A DNA stretch of 47,956 nt from positions 1 through 47,956 of the forward strand of contig CAIQBN010000126.1 of NCBI GenBank assembly GCA_903870065.1. Direction: 5' to 3'. This DNA is from an uncultured beta proteobacterium. GTDB taxonomy: Bacteria > Pseudomonadota > Gammaproteobacteria > Burkholderiales > Burkholderiaceae_C. Below are positions 7,354-16,900 of the stretch, one piece after another. The position numbers and the translations under genes are program-made. Each line of letters starts with the position of its first letter. The stretch's first letter is position 1. Under the pieces are notes generated by a model. It did no database searches. It was not told the origin of the DNA and was given only the letters and a program-made list of their open reading frames with translations.

Positions 7354-8739
7354 CTAACCATACAAACCATGCAGATACCAGCAGGCCTGGTGGCCCAAGC
7401 GCTCACGATACACCCACACCAGCCCCACTGACGCACTGCGCGCCATGTAGTAGTCGCGCATTGCGCAGCCGGTATCACCTTCGAGCCAGCCAGCCTCCAG
7501 TCTTTGCGGGCCAGTTAACAGGGTCAAACGCCCTTGATAGAAGGGGGTGCCCTGGACCACTTTCAGGCGCAAGGGAGTGGCTAACAGCCAGCTGGGATAG
7601 AGAGCCCAATCCGGAGATCCTTGTGAGTAAAATTGGCCTGTAGCCCTCGTGAAATAAGCGTTAATTGCTCTATTTTTTATAGCATTTTTTGACCCCGGGC
7701 TAGGTGCAGTTTGCAAGGGTCCTGCTGCCGCGCACCAGCTCTGCATTCGCTCGGGTCGATGATCGGCATGGTGGGTGACGCAGCGTACTTGCGCTGGTCC
7801 CAGGCGCGCGCCCAGGCGCTCGATCAATTGGTGCAGGCTGTCGCCTTGTCGCACATCATCCGGTAGCAGGCTACCGCTCTCCCCCGCCACGGGCAAGGTT
7901 TGCAGACTGCGTAACCGCAAATTCAACACGGGCGCAGGCAGACTCACCTGGGCCAACTGCTCCGCCAATAGCCGTGCCAGGTGGGCCACGTCCTGCGTGG
8001 CTTGCGCGGTGCGCAGTTCGAGCCTGCCCTGCCCACCGCCACGGTGATGGGCATCCACATGCAGTGCATTGGAGCGACGTGCATCGAGTTCCCACACCAA
8101 CTCCAAGGCCAGCACACCCTGCTGGCGTGCACGCAGCCAAACCTGTAACTGCGTCAATAGACGCCGCGCGCCAAACAGCATGGCGGCGGCCGTTTCCACA
8201 CTGGATGTGAGCTCCAGCGGTGCATCAAATACCTCAGGCAGGCTCAACCACGGGTAGACCTCGGGCGACGATCCATATGCACGGTCCATGGCATCCACTA
8301 GCCCAGTACCAAAGCGTCGCACCAACCCGCCACGCGGCATGGCACGCAATTGCCCCCAATTGCGCAAACCCAAACGCGCCAAGGTGGGCAAATGGGGGCG
8401 TGCAGCCACCAGAGTACGCAGCGGCAAAACATCCACAGTCAATTCAGTGTCACAGAGCAATCGCCCAAATGCTATTAAAGATGTAGCGCCTTGCGCATAT
8501 TTCATGAGGGCTGAAGGCTGATTTTGTTCAAGGAAATCGGGGTTTAGAAGTTTTCCAAGCAAGGTGGCTCGTCCGCCAAACAAACGCTCGCTAGTGGAAA
8601 TTTCAAGCACCAGAGCCGTTTCCAGACGCGCCACCAACGGTGTGAACTGCAATGCCCACCAGGCCCAGGCGGTAAAAGCGTCTGCCAGCGGCGCTTGCGC
8701 CTCCACGTCAAGCGTGGGCTGCAGTGCAATCCAGTGCAT
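7354..8739 (-). CDS. imuB: ImuB, catalytically inactive Y-family polymerase of the mutasome
   Basis: A 461-residue Y-family DNA polymerase relative. It starts MHWIALQP where active DinB-type enzymes carry the first catalytic aspartate, so it is probably inactive. This is the hallmark of ImuB, which links ImuA and the error-prone polymerase DnaE2 to the beta clamp during SOS mutagenesis. Other features are ETALVLEISTSERLFGG, the helix-hairpin-helix part LARLGLRNWGQLRAMPRGGLVRRFG and a C-terminal extension. ATG 8739 has AGGA seven bases upstream and overlaps imuA by 32 bases. Two 57-base repeats lie in frame, at about residues 72-90 and 352-371. The usual third gene dnaE2 is not next to it, as a porin gene follows. 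Confidence 0.9.
   Translation of the reverse strand: MHWIALQPTLDVEAQAPLADAFTAWAWWALQFTPLVARLETALVLEISTSERLFGGRATLLGKLLNPDFLEQNQPSALMKYAQGATSLIAFGRLLCDTELTVDVLPLRTLVAARPHLPTLARLGLRNWGQLRAMPRGGLVRRFGTGLVDAMDRAYGSSPEVYPWLSLPEVFDAPLELTSSVETAAAMLFGARRLLTQLQVWLRARQQGVLALELVWELDARRSNALHVDAHHRGGGQGRLELRTAQATQDVAHLARLLAEQLAQVSLPAPVLNLRLRSLQTLPVAGESGSLLPDDVRQGDSLHQLIERLGARLGPAQVRCVTHHADHRPERMQSWCAAAGPLQTAPSPGSKNAIKNRAINAYFTRATGQFYSQGSPDWALYPSWLLATPLRLKVVQGTPFYQGRLTLLTGPQRLEAGWLEGDTGCAMRDYYMARSASVGLVWVYRERLGHQACWYLHGLYG
7628..7684 (-). repeat. Interspersed repeat copy B, inside imuB
   Basis: The minus strand here matches copy A (8470-8526) at 41 of 57 ungapped positions, including TGCTAT at its start and GAGGGCT in the middle. 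It has the opposite orientation to copy A and is read in frame as part of ImuB. It is AT-richer than the surrounding gene. Confidence 0.65.
8470..8526 (+). repeat. Interspersed repeat copy A, inside imuB
   Basis: A 57-base unit starting TGCTATTAAA with a central TTTCATGAGGGCT. It matches copy B at 41 of 57 and copy C in dnaX at 36 of 57 positions without gaps. It is translated on the other strand as the ImuB stretch SALMKYAQGATSLIAF. Confidence 0.65.
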
Positions 8740-9415
8740 GACCAAATCCTGGCTGGCTGGCCGCCAGCAAACGCCGCAACTGCGCCGAACGGGCCGACAG
8801 GTGCAAGGGCTGATCCAGTGGTGGGCCACGGCGCTTAAAGGGTCTCACCTCCAGTGCATCAGGCGGATCATTGACAGGCCCGATCCACAGCCGAAGCGCT
8901 GCCGGCGACGACTCATGTTGCGCCTGCTCGGGCCGCACCACAAACAGCAGCTTGGCGTACTCGGCAGCGGCAATTTGCAGACGTCGCAACTGCTCTGGGC
9001 GCACCTGCACCAGCCAAGCCAGAACGGCGTCCACATCAGCACAGCGCAGTGCCTGCTCAGCCGCCCACAAGCGCTGCGCACCAAGCTGCGCAGTGATCCA
9101 CAGCAAACGCCCGGGAGTCAATCCCTGCGCAAACAGCGCCGGTCCAAAGGGTACTTGTGGCGCACCCACCAGTACCACGGCGCCAGTGCCGCTGCGTGCC
9201 AACGCCGGCAACAGCAAGCGCCACTCACTGTGCACTCCGGTGGGCTGCAAAATTTCGCTCAGTGCCCCCAATGGCCAACCACCGCCGGGCAGCTCGGCAT
9301 CCAGACGTTGATCACCCGTAGCCAAAACACGTCCCGACGTGCCGGCCAGCGCGTCCGCCTGCCAGACCGCGGGGTGAACGCCCGTCCAGAAAATCGGGTC
9401 GGTAATAGAAGGCAT
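8708..9415 (-). CDS. imuA: ImuA, RecA-like SOS mutagenesis protein
   Basis: A 235-residue protein with the ImuA pattern: an N-terminal HPAVWQADAL motif, ELPGGGWPLGALSEIL, which is the substrate-type loop of the RecA/SulA-like fold, and VVLVGAPQVPFGPALFAQGL, followed by a C-terminal region rich in basic residues. ImuA works with ImuB and DnaE2 in damage-induced translesion synthesis. The gene overlaps imuB by 32 bases, so the two are one operon. ATG 9415 is chosen. A perfect LexA box ends eight bases upstream, which supports SOS control and also means a very short leader. No strong ribosome-binding site is visible. Confidence 0.9.
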   Translation of the reverse strand: MPSITDPIFWTGVHPAVWQADALAGTSGRVLATGDQRLDAELPGGGWPLGALSEILQPTGVHSEWRLLLPALARSGTGAVVLVGAPQVPFGPALFAQGLTPGRLLWITAQLGAQRLWAAEQALRCADVDAVLAWLVQVRPEQLRRLQIAAAEYAKLLFVVRPEQAQHESSPAALRLWIGPVNDPPDALEVRPFKRRGPPLDQPLHLSARSAQLRRLLAASQPGFGHALDCTAAHA

Positions 9416-9423
9416 CTTGAAAA

Positions 9424-9439
9424 CTGTATTTTTATACAG
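9424..9439. promoter_or_regulatory. LexA (SOS) box of imuAB
   Basis: CTGTATTTTTATACAG is a full LexA operator with CTGT and ACAG outer arms and an AT-only core. It overlaps the -10 region of the imuA promoter, so bound LexA would block transcription until DNA damage. Confidence 0.9.
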
Positions 9440-9467
9440 TATATGCCATGGCAGAGAATGGCTGCAA
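9438..9467 (-). promoter_or_regulatory. imuA promoter
   Basis: On the minus strand TTGCAG (9462-9467) and TATACT (9438-9443) are separated by 18 bases. The expected start of transcription falls inside the LexA box, giving a leader of roughly 15-20 bases. Confidence 0.6.
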
Positions 9468-9508
9468 CTAAAGCCCAGGTTGTGGCTTCAGCCGCCGTGG
9501 CAAGTCAC

Positions 9509-11557
9509 TTATTGCGCGCCGCTGTTGACGTCGGGGCCAATCACTTCAACCAACTCCACCATACCCGCCTTGAGCGCTGCGGAAATATCATGCTCAAGAA
9601 CCGGCATGGCTTGTTCGAACGGAACCAGCAAACGATTTAAACCATAGGCACGGTTGCGGCCATTCACCTTGCCCAGGTAGAGCGCCATGTCGGCAATCTG
9701 CATCGCCTTTTCCCAGTTGCAGTCGGTCTCGGACAGACCAGAAAACGGCAGTGACAGGAATCCGCCGGTCACCGTGACGGTCATGGTCTTGTCTCCCACT
9801 TCCATAGGCGTTGCTCCTATGGCAACCAGGACCCGATGCGCCAGATTTTTCAGGCGAGTTGCATTGGCTTTGGGAGAAAAGACCAAAAACTCCTCCCCCC
9901 CCCAACGCATGACCATGTCAGTGTCACGCACTGCACTACGCAGTCGCTTGGCAATCTCGACTAAAACAATATCTCCTCCAGCGTGACCCAGGGTGTCATT
10001 GATGCTCTTGAAGTGATCAACATCCAGAATCATCAGCCCATCAGGGTTGTTGTCATCACGCCGATCAGTCGTTGAATCAATAGAGCGGCGACCCATCAAC
10101 TCCAAAAATGATCGTCGGTTGAACAAACCTGTCAGGGGATCGCGCACCGAATGGAACTCAAGTTTCTGGTTGGCCTCTCGCAGTCTGAGGTTCGTTCTTC
10201 TGACCCGCTGGTACAACAAAAAAACAAAAACTCCTCCCATGACGGTCACTATGGCCGCCAGCAGGGTGACGATCATTTGCAGGCGCTGGTTGCTGATTTC
10301 GGCATCTTTTAGGCTGTTTTCACGTGCCAGCAGCTCAATCTGCTTTTGGCGCTGCACGGAGTCAAATTGTTCTTGGAGCGTGGCCACCGATTTTTCCCGA
10401 TCGGCCCGAAAAAGCTGCACCGTCAATGCCTGTTGCTCACGAATAGTCGCAACTGCCTCGCGAAACATCCCCGCCTGCTCATACATTTGCCCGAGCTCAC
10501 CCAGGATCGCTTCCTCATCTGCCTTTGCACCAGCATCATGGTTGTACTTCAAAGCGGAGCGAACCTCAGCCACTCCCTCCTTAACCCGTCCCTGGCCAAT
10601 CAGAGCGAAACCGAGATTGCTCTGGGCTGTAGCCACGCCACCGAGTTCCCCCGCCTCCTTGAATTTGACTTTCGCTTGCTGGGCAAAAATCTCGGCTTTC
10701 GGGTAGTTTTTGGCAATCAAGTAGATATCGCCCAGGTTGTTGAGTGAAGTCGCTTCCAGACCAACCAATCCAGCCTTACGGCCGATTTTCAAGGCTCGTT
10801 CATACGAATCCACAGCAGCTTTGGTGCGCCCCAAACTAGTAAAAATGGCACCTTGATTCAAGTACAGGCCTCCATTGATCTTGCTGGAGCCCGCCTCATC
10901 AGCAAGAGACAAAGCTTCCTGAATGACCTGCAGCGCCTTGTCCCAGTTGGTCATGGCCATATACACCTTGGCCATCTGATTGAGTGCCCTCAGGTACGAC
11001 GTACTGGCATGCTTCGGTCGCTCCTTGGCGTACCGTAGACTCTTGAACGCGCTTTCCAGGCTTGCCTCAAAGCGCCCGACAGTGAGTTGCGCATTGCCCA
11101 GCGACGAATAAAAGCGCCACAGCGCTTCGGGGTTGGCCGTTTGCTGAGCCACAGATTCGATCTCAATCAGCTTGACAATGGCTTCATTGGTTTTGCCAGA
11201 CAAGTCCATGACCGATGCCTCTTTGGCAGTGGCTATAACTATGCCAACTTCGTCTTTGTGACTGTTCGCGAGCTTCAATAGTTCTGCAATGGTTGCGCCA
11301 ACCGCATCCATCTTGGCCGAATCCACCTGCAGGTCCATCAAAGCAATAAGGTAGTCGCGCTTCACTTCATAGGGCGTATCGTTCCCCAAATCAGGTCGCA
11401 TAGCCAGCAGTTGCTTGAGCGCCTCGGAATTGTTTTGTTCGGAAAGTAGGTACAGCGCCTCAATCCGCTCACGCTCACTTGGTTGCGCCAGGGCATTAAC
11501 TTGCCACCCCAGGAGCACCAAAAAAAAGCCGACGATCAACCGAGCTACCTTAGCCAT
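9509..11557 (-). CDS. TPR-repeat diguanylate cyclase
   Basis: A 682-residue protein. The signal peptide ends near NALAQPSE. A long helical part (about 40-390) contains tetratricopeptide-type repeats such as LYLNQGAIFTSLGRTKAAVDSYERAL and ATSLNNLGDIYLIAKNYPKAEIFAQQA. A coiled coil and one membrane helix (about 425-447) lead to a cytoplasmic GGDEF domain. The active site is GGEEF at 553-557, and RDTD five residues before it is an intact I-site. The protein should sense a partner or peptide in the periplasm and make cyclic di-GMP inside. ATG 11557 is chosen; a TTG at 11575 is also in frame. It overlaps the end of the transporter gene by eight bases. The GGEEF codons contain a run of nine G bases. 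Confidence 0.88.
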   Translation of the reverse strand: MAKVARLIVGFFLVLLGWQVNALAQPSERERIEALYLLSEQNNSEALKQLLAMRPDLGNDTPYEVKRDYLIALMDLQVDSAKMDAVGATIAELLKLANSHKDEVGIVIATAKEASVMDLSGKTNEAIVKLIEIESVAQQTANPEALWRFYSSLGNAQLTVGRFEASLESAFKSLRYAKERPKHASTSYLRALNQMAKVYMAMTNWDKALQVIQEALSLADEAGSSKINGGLYLNQGAIFTSLGRTKAAVDSYERALKIGRKAGLVGLEATSLNNLGDIYLIAKNYPKAEIFAQQAKVKFKEAGELGGVATAQSNLGFALIGQGRVKEGVAEVRSALKYNHDAGAKADEEAILGELGQMYEQAGMFREAVATIREQQALTVQLFRADREKSVATLQEQFDSVQRQKQIELLARENSLKDAEISNQRLQMIVTLLAAIVTVMGGVFVFLLYQRVRRTNLRLREANQKLEFHSVRDPLTGLFNRRSFLELMGRRSIDSTTDRRDDNNPDGLMILDVDHFKSINDTLGHAGGDIVLVEIAKRLRSAVRDTDMVMRWGGEEFLVFSPKANATRLKNLAHRVLVAIGATPMEVGDKTMTVTVTGGFLSLPFSGLSETDCNWEKAMQIADMALYLGKVNGRNRAYGLNRLLVPFEQAMPVLEHDISAALKAGMVELVEVIGPDVNSGAQ

Positions 11558-12782
11558 GCGCAATGGTATGTCCAATTTCAGGCCACCGGTAGCGAATGTA
11601 GGCCCAGGCTAGCAGGCCCACACACAGCATCAGCAGGGATGCAATGGCCAATCCGACAGTGGAATGCATCACCAAAGGTGAAATAACTCCGGCCACCAGA
11701 CCGTTCGCGCTGGAGCCTACAAACATCTGAAGACTCGACGCCATGCCGCGCCGCTGAGGATGCATGTCCAGCGCCAGCAAGGTTACGACAGGGACCATCA
11801 GGGCCCATCCGAATGAAAAAATACCCAATGGCAACAAAGCCCAACTGACATGCGCCTTGAACAAGAGGTTGGCGAACAGGTTGATCACCCCGATGGCCAG
11901 CATAATGAGAAAGCCAATGCGTATCTGGCGCTTGGGCAAATATTTCCCCGCCAGTCTGCCGCTCAACATGGCCCCGCCCATGATGCCGCCGATAGTCACC
12001 AGAAAGCACCAGAAGAATTGTTGTGGCGCCAGTTGCAGATGCTCTCCCAAAAAGACCGGTGCGCTGAGAATATAAAGAAACATGCCGTTAAATGGCACCC
12101 CACTGGCCAGCGCCAACAACAAAAAGCGGGGATCGGAACCCAGCTGCCAGTAACCCGCCATCAAGTTTCTTGGATGAAAGTGCTGGCGTTGTGTGGTGTG
12201 CAGCGTCTCAGGCAGCAACCGAAATATTGCAACCCAAAGTACAAAGCCGACGCCGGCCAGAAACCAAAAAATGCCATGCCAGCTGACATGCACCAACATC
12301 CAACCGCCGACCATGGGCGCAATCGCCGGCGCCACACCAAAAAAGATGGTGACCTGGCTCATTACCTTTTGCGCCTGGGACGGTGCAAACATGTCCCGAA
12401 TTACTGCCCTGGACACGACAATTCCTGCCCCCGTAGATAGCCCTTGCATGGCCCGAAAAAAGATCAGTGGCCCAATACTCTGGGACAGCGCACACCCTAC
12501 CGATGCCACCGTAAAGGCGGCCAGGCCGCACAACACAACCGGTCGACGTCCAAAGCTGTCGGATATGGCACCGTGAAAGAGGCTCATGAAGGCAAAGCCA
12601 AACAAGTAGGCAGAAAGTGTTTGCTGCATCTGGACAGGGCTTGCGTCCAACGATGCGGCAATCCCTGAGAAGGCCGGAAGGTACGTATCAATCGAGAATG
12701 GGCCAAGCATGCCCAGTAATGCCAGCAATACCGAGAAGGCCCACTGCGGAGCCTGCCAGAGTTTGTGCGCGTCGGGGTTCAT
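11550..12782 (-). CDS. Bcr/CflA-family multidrug exporter (MFS)
   Basis: A 410-residue, twelve-helix major-facilitator protein. The first helix carries PFSIDTYLPAFSGIA, typical of the Bcr/CflA drug:proton antiporters, and the loop between helices 2 and 3 carries GAISDSFGRRPVV, the MFS motif A. Helix 5 contains FFGVAPAIAPMVGGWML, similar to the antiporter motif C. Members export bicyclomycin, chloramphenicol or sulfonamides, or other small molecules, from the inner membrane; the substrate here cannot be told. It is cotranscribed with, and upstream of, the TPR diguanylate cyclase, which its end overlaps. A divergent gene starts 122 bases away, so the gap 12783-12903 should hold two promoters. 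Confidence 0.9.
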   Translation of the reverse strand: MNPDAHKLWQAPQWAFSVLLALLGMLGPFSIDTYLPAFSGIAASLDASPVQMQQTLSAYLFGFAFMSLFHGAISDSFGRRPVVLCGLAAFTVASVGCALSQSIGPLIFFRAMQGLSTGAGIVVSRAVIRDMFAPSQAQKVMSQVTIFFGVAPAIAPMVGGWMLVHVSWHGIFWFLAGVGFVLWVAIFRLLPETLHTTQRQHFHPRNLMAGYWQLGSDPRFLLLALASGVPFNGMFLYILSAPVFLGEHLQLAPQQFFWCFLVTIGGIMGGAMLSGRLAGKYLPKRQIRIGFLIMLAIGVINLFANLLFKAHVSWALLPLGIFSFGWALMVPVVTLLALDMHPQRRGMASSLQMFVGSSANGLVAGVISPLVMHSTVGLAIASLLMLCVGLLAWAYIRYRWPEIGHTIAHG

Positions 12783-12903
12783 GCAGCTATTGGACCACGC
12801 CCTGATCCGGGTGGGCCAAGGGGAAGGGAAATTTGGTTATTGCCAATGCCCATGCGTTACGATGGCGCATTCGATTGCGCGATCGCATCAAAAGGGCCAA
12901 AAA

Positions 12904-13893
12904 ATGAAGTTCGCCGTTCTGCTGTCCTATGTTGTTTTTTCAGCCGGTCTATTGGGTTGCGGCCAATCAAGCAACCCGAGCGTAGCCACGGTGACGACCA
13001 ATCGGCCCGCTTCAGCTCCAGCCACCACCGCCGTGATGAGCCATCCAATTGGTCTGGTAATGAAGACTTTGACCAATCCCTTCTTCATCGAAATGGAAAA
13101 GGGAGCGCGCCGCGCCGAGAAGGAATTGGGGGTTGCACTGATTGTTAAGACCGCAGCGCAGGAAACGTCGATCGAACAGCAGATTCAACTGGTTAATGAT
13201 CTGATCGTCGCCAAGGTCGAGGCCATCGTCATTGCGCCAGGGGATTCCCAAAGTTTGATTCCAACACTCAAAAAGGCCGCCGATGCAGGCATCAAAATCA
13301 TCAACATCGACAACCGCCTTGACCCGCAAGCGCTAAAGCAGGCGTCTTTGAACGATATTCCATTCGTTGGGGTGAACAATGAGGCAGGCGCCTACAAGGC
13401 CGGACAGTTTTTGGCAGACAAAGTCAATGCCCCGACAAAGGCGGCAATTCTGGAAGGCATTCGTAGCGCTGACAACGCCCATCAGCGTTTGGAGGGTGCG
13501 CGTCGTGCACTGTCTGAAAATAAGCATATCAAGTTGGTAGCGACAGAAACAGCAAATTGGAAAATTGATGAGGCGTATACCGTGAGCAAGGTTTTGTTTG
13601 CGAAATATCCAGACGTGCGTTTGTTATTTGCTGCCAACGACATGATGGCAATGGGCGCCAGCAAGTACTTGCAAGAATCAGGCAAGAAGAATGTCAAAGT
13701 CGTGGGATTTGATGCATTGTCCGAGGCGTTAACTGAAATCAAGGCGGGTCATCTTGCCGCCACGGTGGACCAACAGGCGGCCGAGCAGGGGTATCAGGGG
13801 GTTGTTTTGGCGCTGCGACTAATCAAAGGTGAAGCGGTTGCCCCTGTCACGACGATCGAGACACGTCTCGTAACAGCATCCGATTTGCAGTAG
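12904..13893 (+). CDS. RbsB-like periplasmic sugar-binding lipoprotein
   Basis: A 329-residue protein with a lipobox LLGC (Cys19) and a Thr/Ser/Pro-rich linker. The rest is a type I periplasmic binding fold like ribose-binding protein: GLVMKTLTNPFFIEMEKGARRAEKELG, the hinge region VEAIVIAPGDSQSLIPTLKKAADAGIKIINIDNRLD, and FAANDMMAMGASKYLQ. ATG 12904 gives the signal peptide; earlier in-frame starts do not. No sugar permease or ATPase gene is nearby. A hybrid sensor kinase gene starts 20 bases downstream, so the protein probably presents a ligand to that kinase, as LuxP does for LuxQ or TorT for TorS. The ligand (a sugar or autoinducer-like molecule) is not known. Confidence 0.85.
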   Translation: MKFAVLLSYVVFSAGLLGCGQSSNPSVATVTTNRPASAPATTAVMSHPIGLVMKTLTNPFFIEMEKGARRAEKELGVALIVKTAAQETSIEQQIQLVNDLIVAKVEAIVIAPGDSQSLIPTLKKAADAGIKIINIDNRLDPQALKQASLNDIPFVGVNNEAGAYKAGQFLADKVNAPTKAAILEGIRSADNAHQRLEGARRALSENKHIKLVATETANWKIDEAYTVSKVLFAKYPDVRLLFAANDMMAMGASKYLQESGKKNVKVVGFDALSEALTEIKAGHLAATVDQQAAEQGYQGVVLALRLIKGEAVAPVTTIETRLVTASDLQ

Positions 13894-13913
13894 CCACTAC
13901 CGTCAGTCGCGCT

Positions 13914-16900
13914 GTGAAACTGCGCTTCAACATCACTGTCAAGCTTTTGGGATACCTGCTGATTGCAGGTCTTGTTCCGCTGACTGTATTGGGAATCAGT
14001 GCGCTCGAAATCTCGAAACGCATTGTGCTGGAACAGGCGCAAACGGAGAACGTGCGCGTGCTGGGTGGTTTTGCGTCCTATCTGTCGCTTTACCACGACC
14101 AAATTGACGATCTGGCGACCAATATTGCGGGCAATGAGGCTGTTGGCGGCGCTCTGCGCAGCGCAGATGATCCCGACAGTAGTGGCTTTGACGCCTTAAA
14201 TATCCGCGCTCAAATTGGTTACACACTGAATAACTATGTTCGGGTCAAGGGACTGGTTTCGCTGGACTTGTTTTCAGCAAAGGGCGCCCATTTTCATGTG
14301 GGGGAAACACTCAATGTGAGCACCGTTGCCCCTGAAACAGCCCAAGCACTGATTAATGAAGCCAGCCAGTCTCTTTCACCAAGTGTGTGGCGTGGAATCG
14401 GCCCCAATATCAATAGCAGTTCGCGCCATAAACAGGTTGTCAGTGTTCTGCGCGCAATACGGCATTTCTCCCCCCAATCCGGCAAATCCGACACCGTGGG
14501 GGTATTGGTTATTAGCCTGACCGATGACATCATGAAGGAGTATTTGCGGCGTGTACCCTTACCAGCTGGCCAACAACTTATGCAAGTTGACACCCATGGG
14601 AGGATCGCACTGCATTCCTTGTCCGATTTGATAGGGCAATCATTGGCATCGGAACTAATCGATCTGTTGCGCCTGGACCAGGGCACACAACAATTTAATC
14701 TGAATGGCCAACCGGTGCTGCTCGATGTGAATGCGTCTGACAGGGAACACGGTTATCTTGTCATGTTGACGCCACGCCAGCTAGTGACTGGCAAAGTAGC
14801 TCAACTTACCCTGGCGACCGGTTTGTTGCTGGCGCTGGGACTGCTCGGAGTCTTGGCGCTGACCTGGCGATATGCGCGAGCAGTCGTTGCGCCGATTCGT
14901 GCCGTCTCCAGCGGATTCAATCGTCTGCAAAGGGACCCAGGCATCATCCACAGACCATTGCCTGCAACCCAGACAGATGACGAGATCGGGCAACTGGTCG
15001 ACGGCTTTAACCGGCATCTGCAGGCACTCAATGCCCAGAGCCAGTCGGCCAGTGAACTGCGCGAGGCGGAAGTCGCTCGTCGTGCCACAGAAAATATGAT
15101 GGTCACCGCCATGGAAGCGCTCGATGAAGCATTTGTCATTTTTGATGACAACGATCGTCTTTTATTTTGCAACGAAAAATACCGTGACGTGTACCGTGCA
15201 TCGGCAGAAGTCATCGTACCGGGCAACACCTTTGAGAGCATTGTTCGGTTTGGAGCCGAAGCCGGGCAGTATCCGGCGGCCAATGGCCGGGTCGATGAGT
15301 GGGTCACCGAGCGGGTTGCCCTCCACCGGGCCGGTGATTCGCTGCTGGAGCAAAAACTTGACAGCGGACGATGGATGCGAATTGTGGAACGGCGCACCAC
15401 AATCGGGCAAATTGTGGGGTTTCGGTTTGACATTACCGAGCTAAAAAAGGCACAGGAGTCTGCAGAGGCAGCTAGTCAGGCCAAGAGCGAGTTTCTTGCC
15501 AATATGAGCCATGAAATTCGCACACCGATGAACGCAATTCTTGGCATGCTGAAACTACTGCAAGGCACAGACCTCAGTACACGCCAACGAGACTATGTTT
15601 CCAATACTGAGGGCGCAGCACGCTCACTCCTTGGGCTGCTGAATGACATCCTTGACTTCTCTAAGGTTGAAGCGGGAAAAATGACGCTTGACCCCCGGCC
15701 TTTCAATCTTGACCGGATGCTGCACAACCTGGGCGTGGTGCTATCAGCCAATTTGGCCGATAAAAAGATCGACGTCCGCTTTGACCTTCAAACAGAGGTA
15801 CCGCGTGACCTGATTGGCGACGATATGCGTCTGCAGCAAGTGTTGATCAATTTAGGTGGCAATGCGATTAAGTTCACTAGCCAAGGGGAAGTCGTGGTGC
15901 GGGTGCGTGGGGTAGAGAGCACGGAAAAAACGACAAGACTCGAATTCTCAGTTCAGGACAGCGGCATTGGGATTGCGCCGGAAAAGCAGGTACATATTTT
16001 TAGCGGCTTCTCGCAGGCCGAATCCAACACCACCCGACGCTTCGGCGGAACTGGCCTCGGCTTGTCCATCTCCAAACGCTTGGTTCATCTCATGGGAGGG
16101 GAACTCAAGGTGGACAGCAAGTTGGGCCTGGGCAGCACATTCCACTTCGAAATTCCATTTGCACTGGCACCTGCAAAAGTCCCGTCCTTGTTGGAAAAAT
16201 TCCCACTTGCCTCGACCAAAAAAGGCCAGACGCAGCGCCTTCACGGTATGCGTATTCTGGTGGTGGAAGACAATAAGATCAATCAACTGGTGGCGCAAGG
16301 ATTGCTCAGCCAGGAAGGTGCGAACGTCACACTGGCTGACAACGGGCAAATCGGCGTACAGACCGTTGCTGACACACAACCGCACTTTGATGTCGTGCTA
16401 ATGGACATACAAATGCCCGTGATGGACGGCTACACGGCCACCCGAACCATTCGCCATGAATTGGCTCTAGACACGCTACCCATCATTGCAATGACGGCCA
16501 ATGCGATGGCATCCGACCGTGCGGCCTGCCTGGAAGCCGGTATGAACGACCATGTTGGAAAGCCATTCGACCTTGACTATTTGGTTGATGTGCTATTGCG
16601 GCATACAGGGAGACTAGTGCAATCCTCCAGTGCCCCAAATCTGGACCGAGAAGATATTCCGGCAAAACAAGAGACAAAAATTTCTCACAATGACCTGGAC
16701 GTGGACGTGGACGTGGACGCGGCGTTGTCACGCATGGGGGGCAACTTGACAATGCTGGCCTCAGTCTTGCGTACCTTTACCCACGACTGTGTTCTGGTTC
16801 CTGAGCAATTGGCAATGCAACTGGCTGATGGGCAATTCACTGACGCCGCGCGAACCTTACACACAACCAAGGGACTGGCCGCCACTGCAGGTGCACGCGG

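Noticed and set aside
8564-9640. A 358-codon frame antisense to imuA and imuB.
   Set aside because: The opposite strand encodes two recognisable proteins with a LexA box, and the antisense product is low-complexity Gln/Arg-rich sequence.
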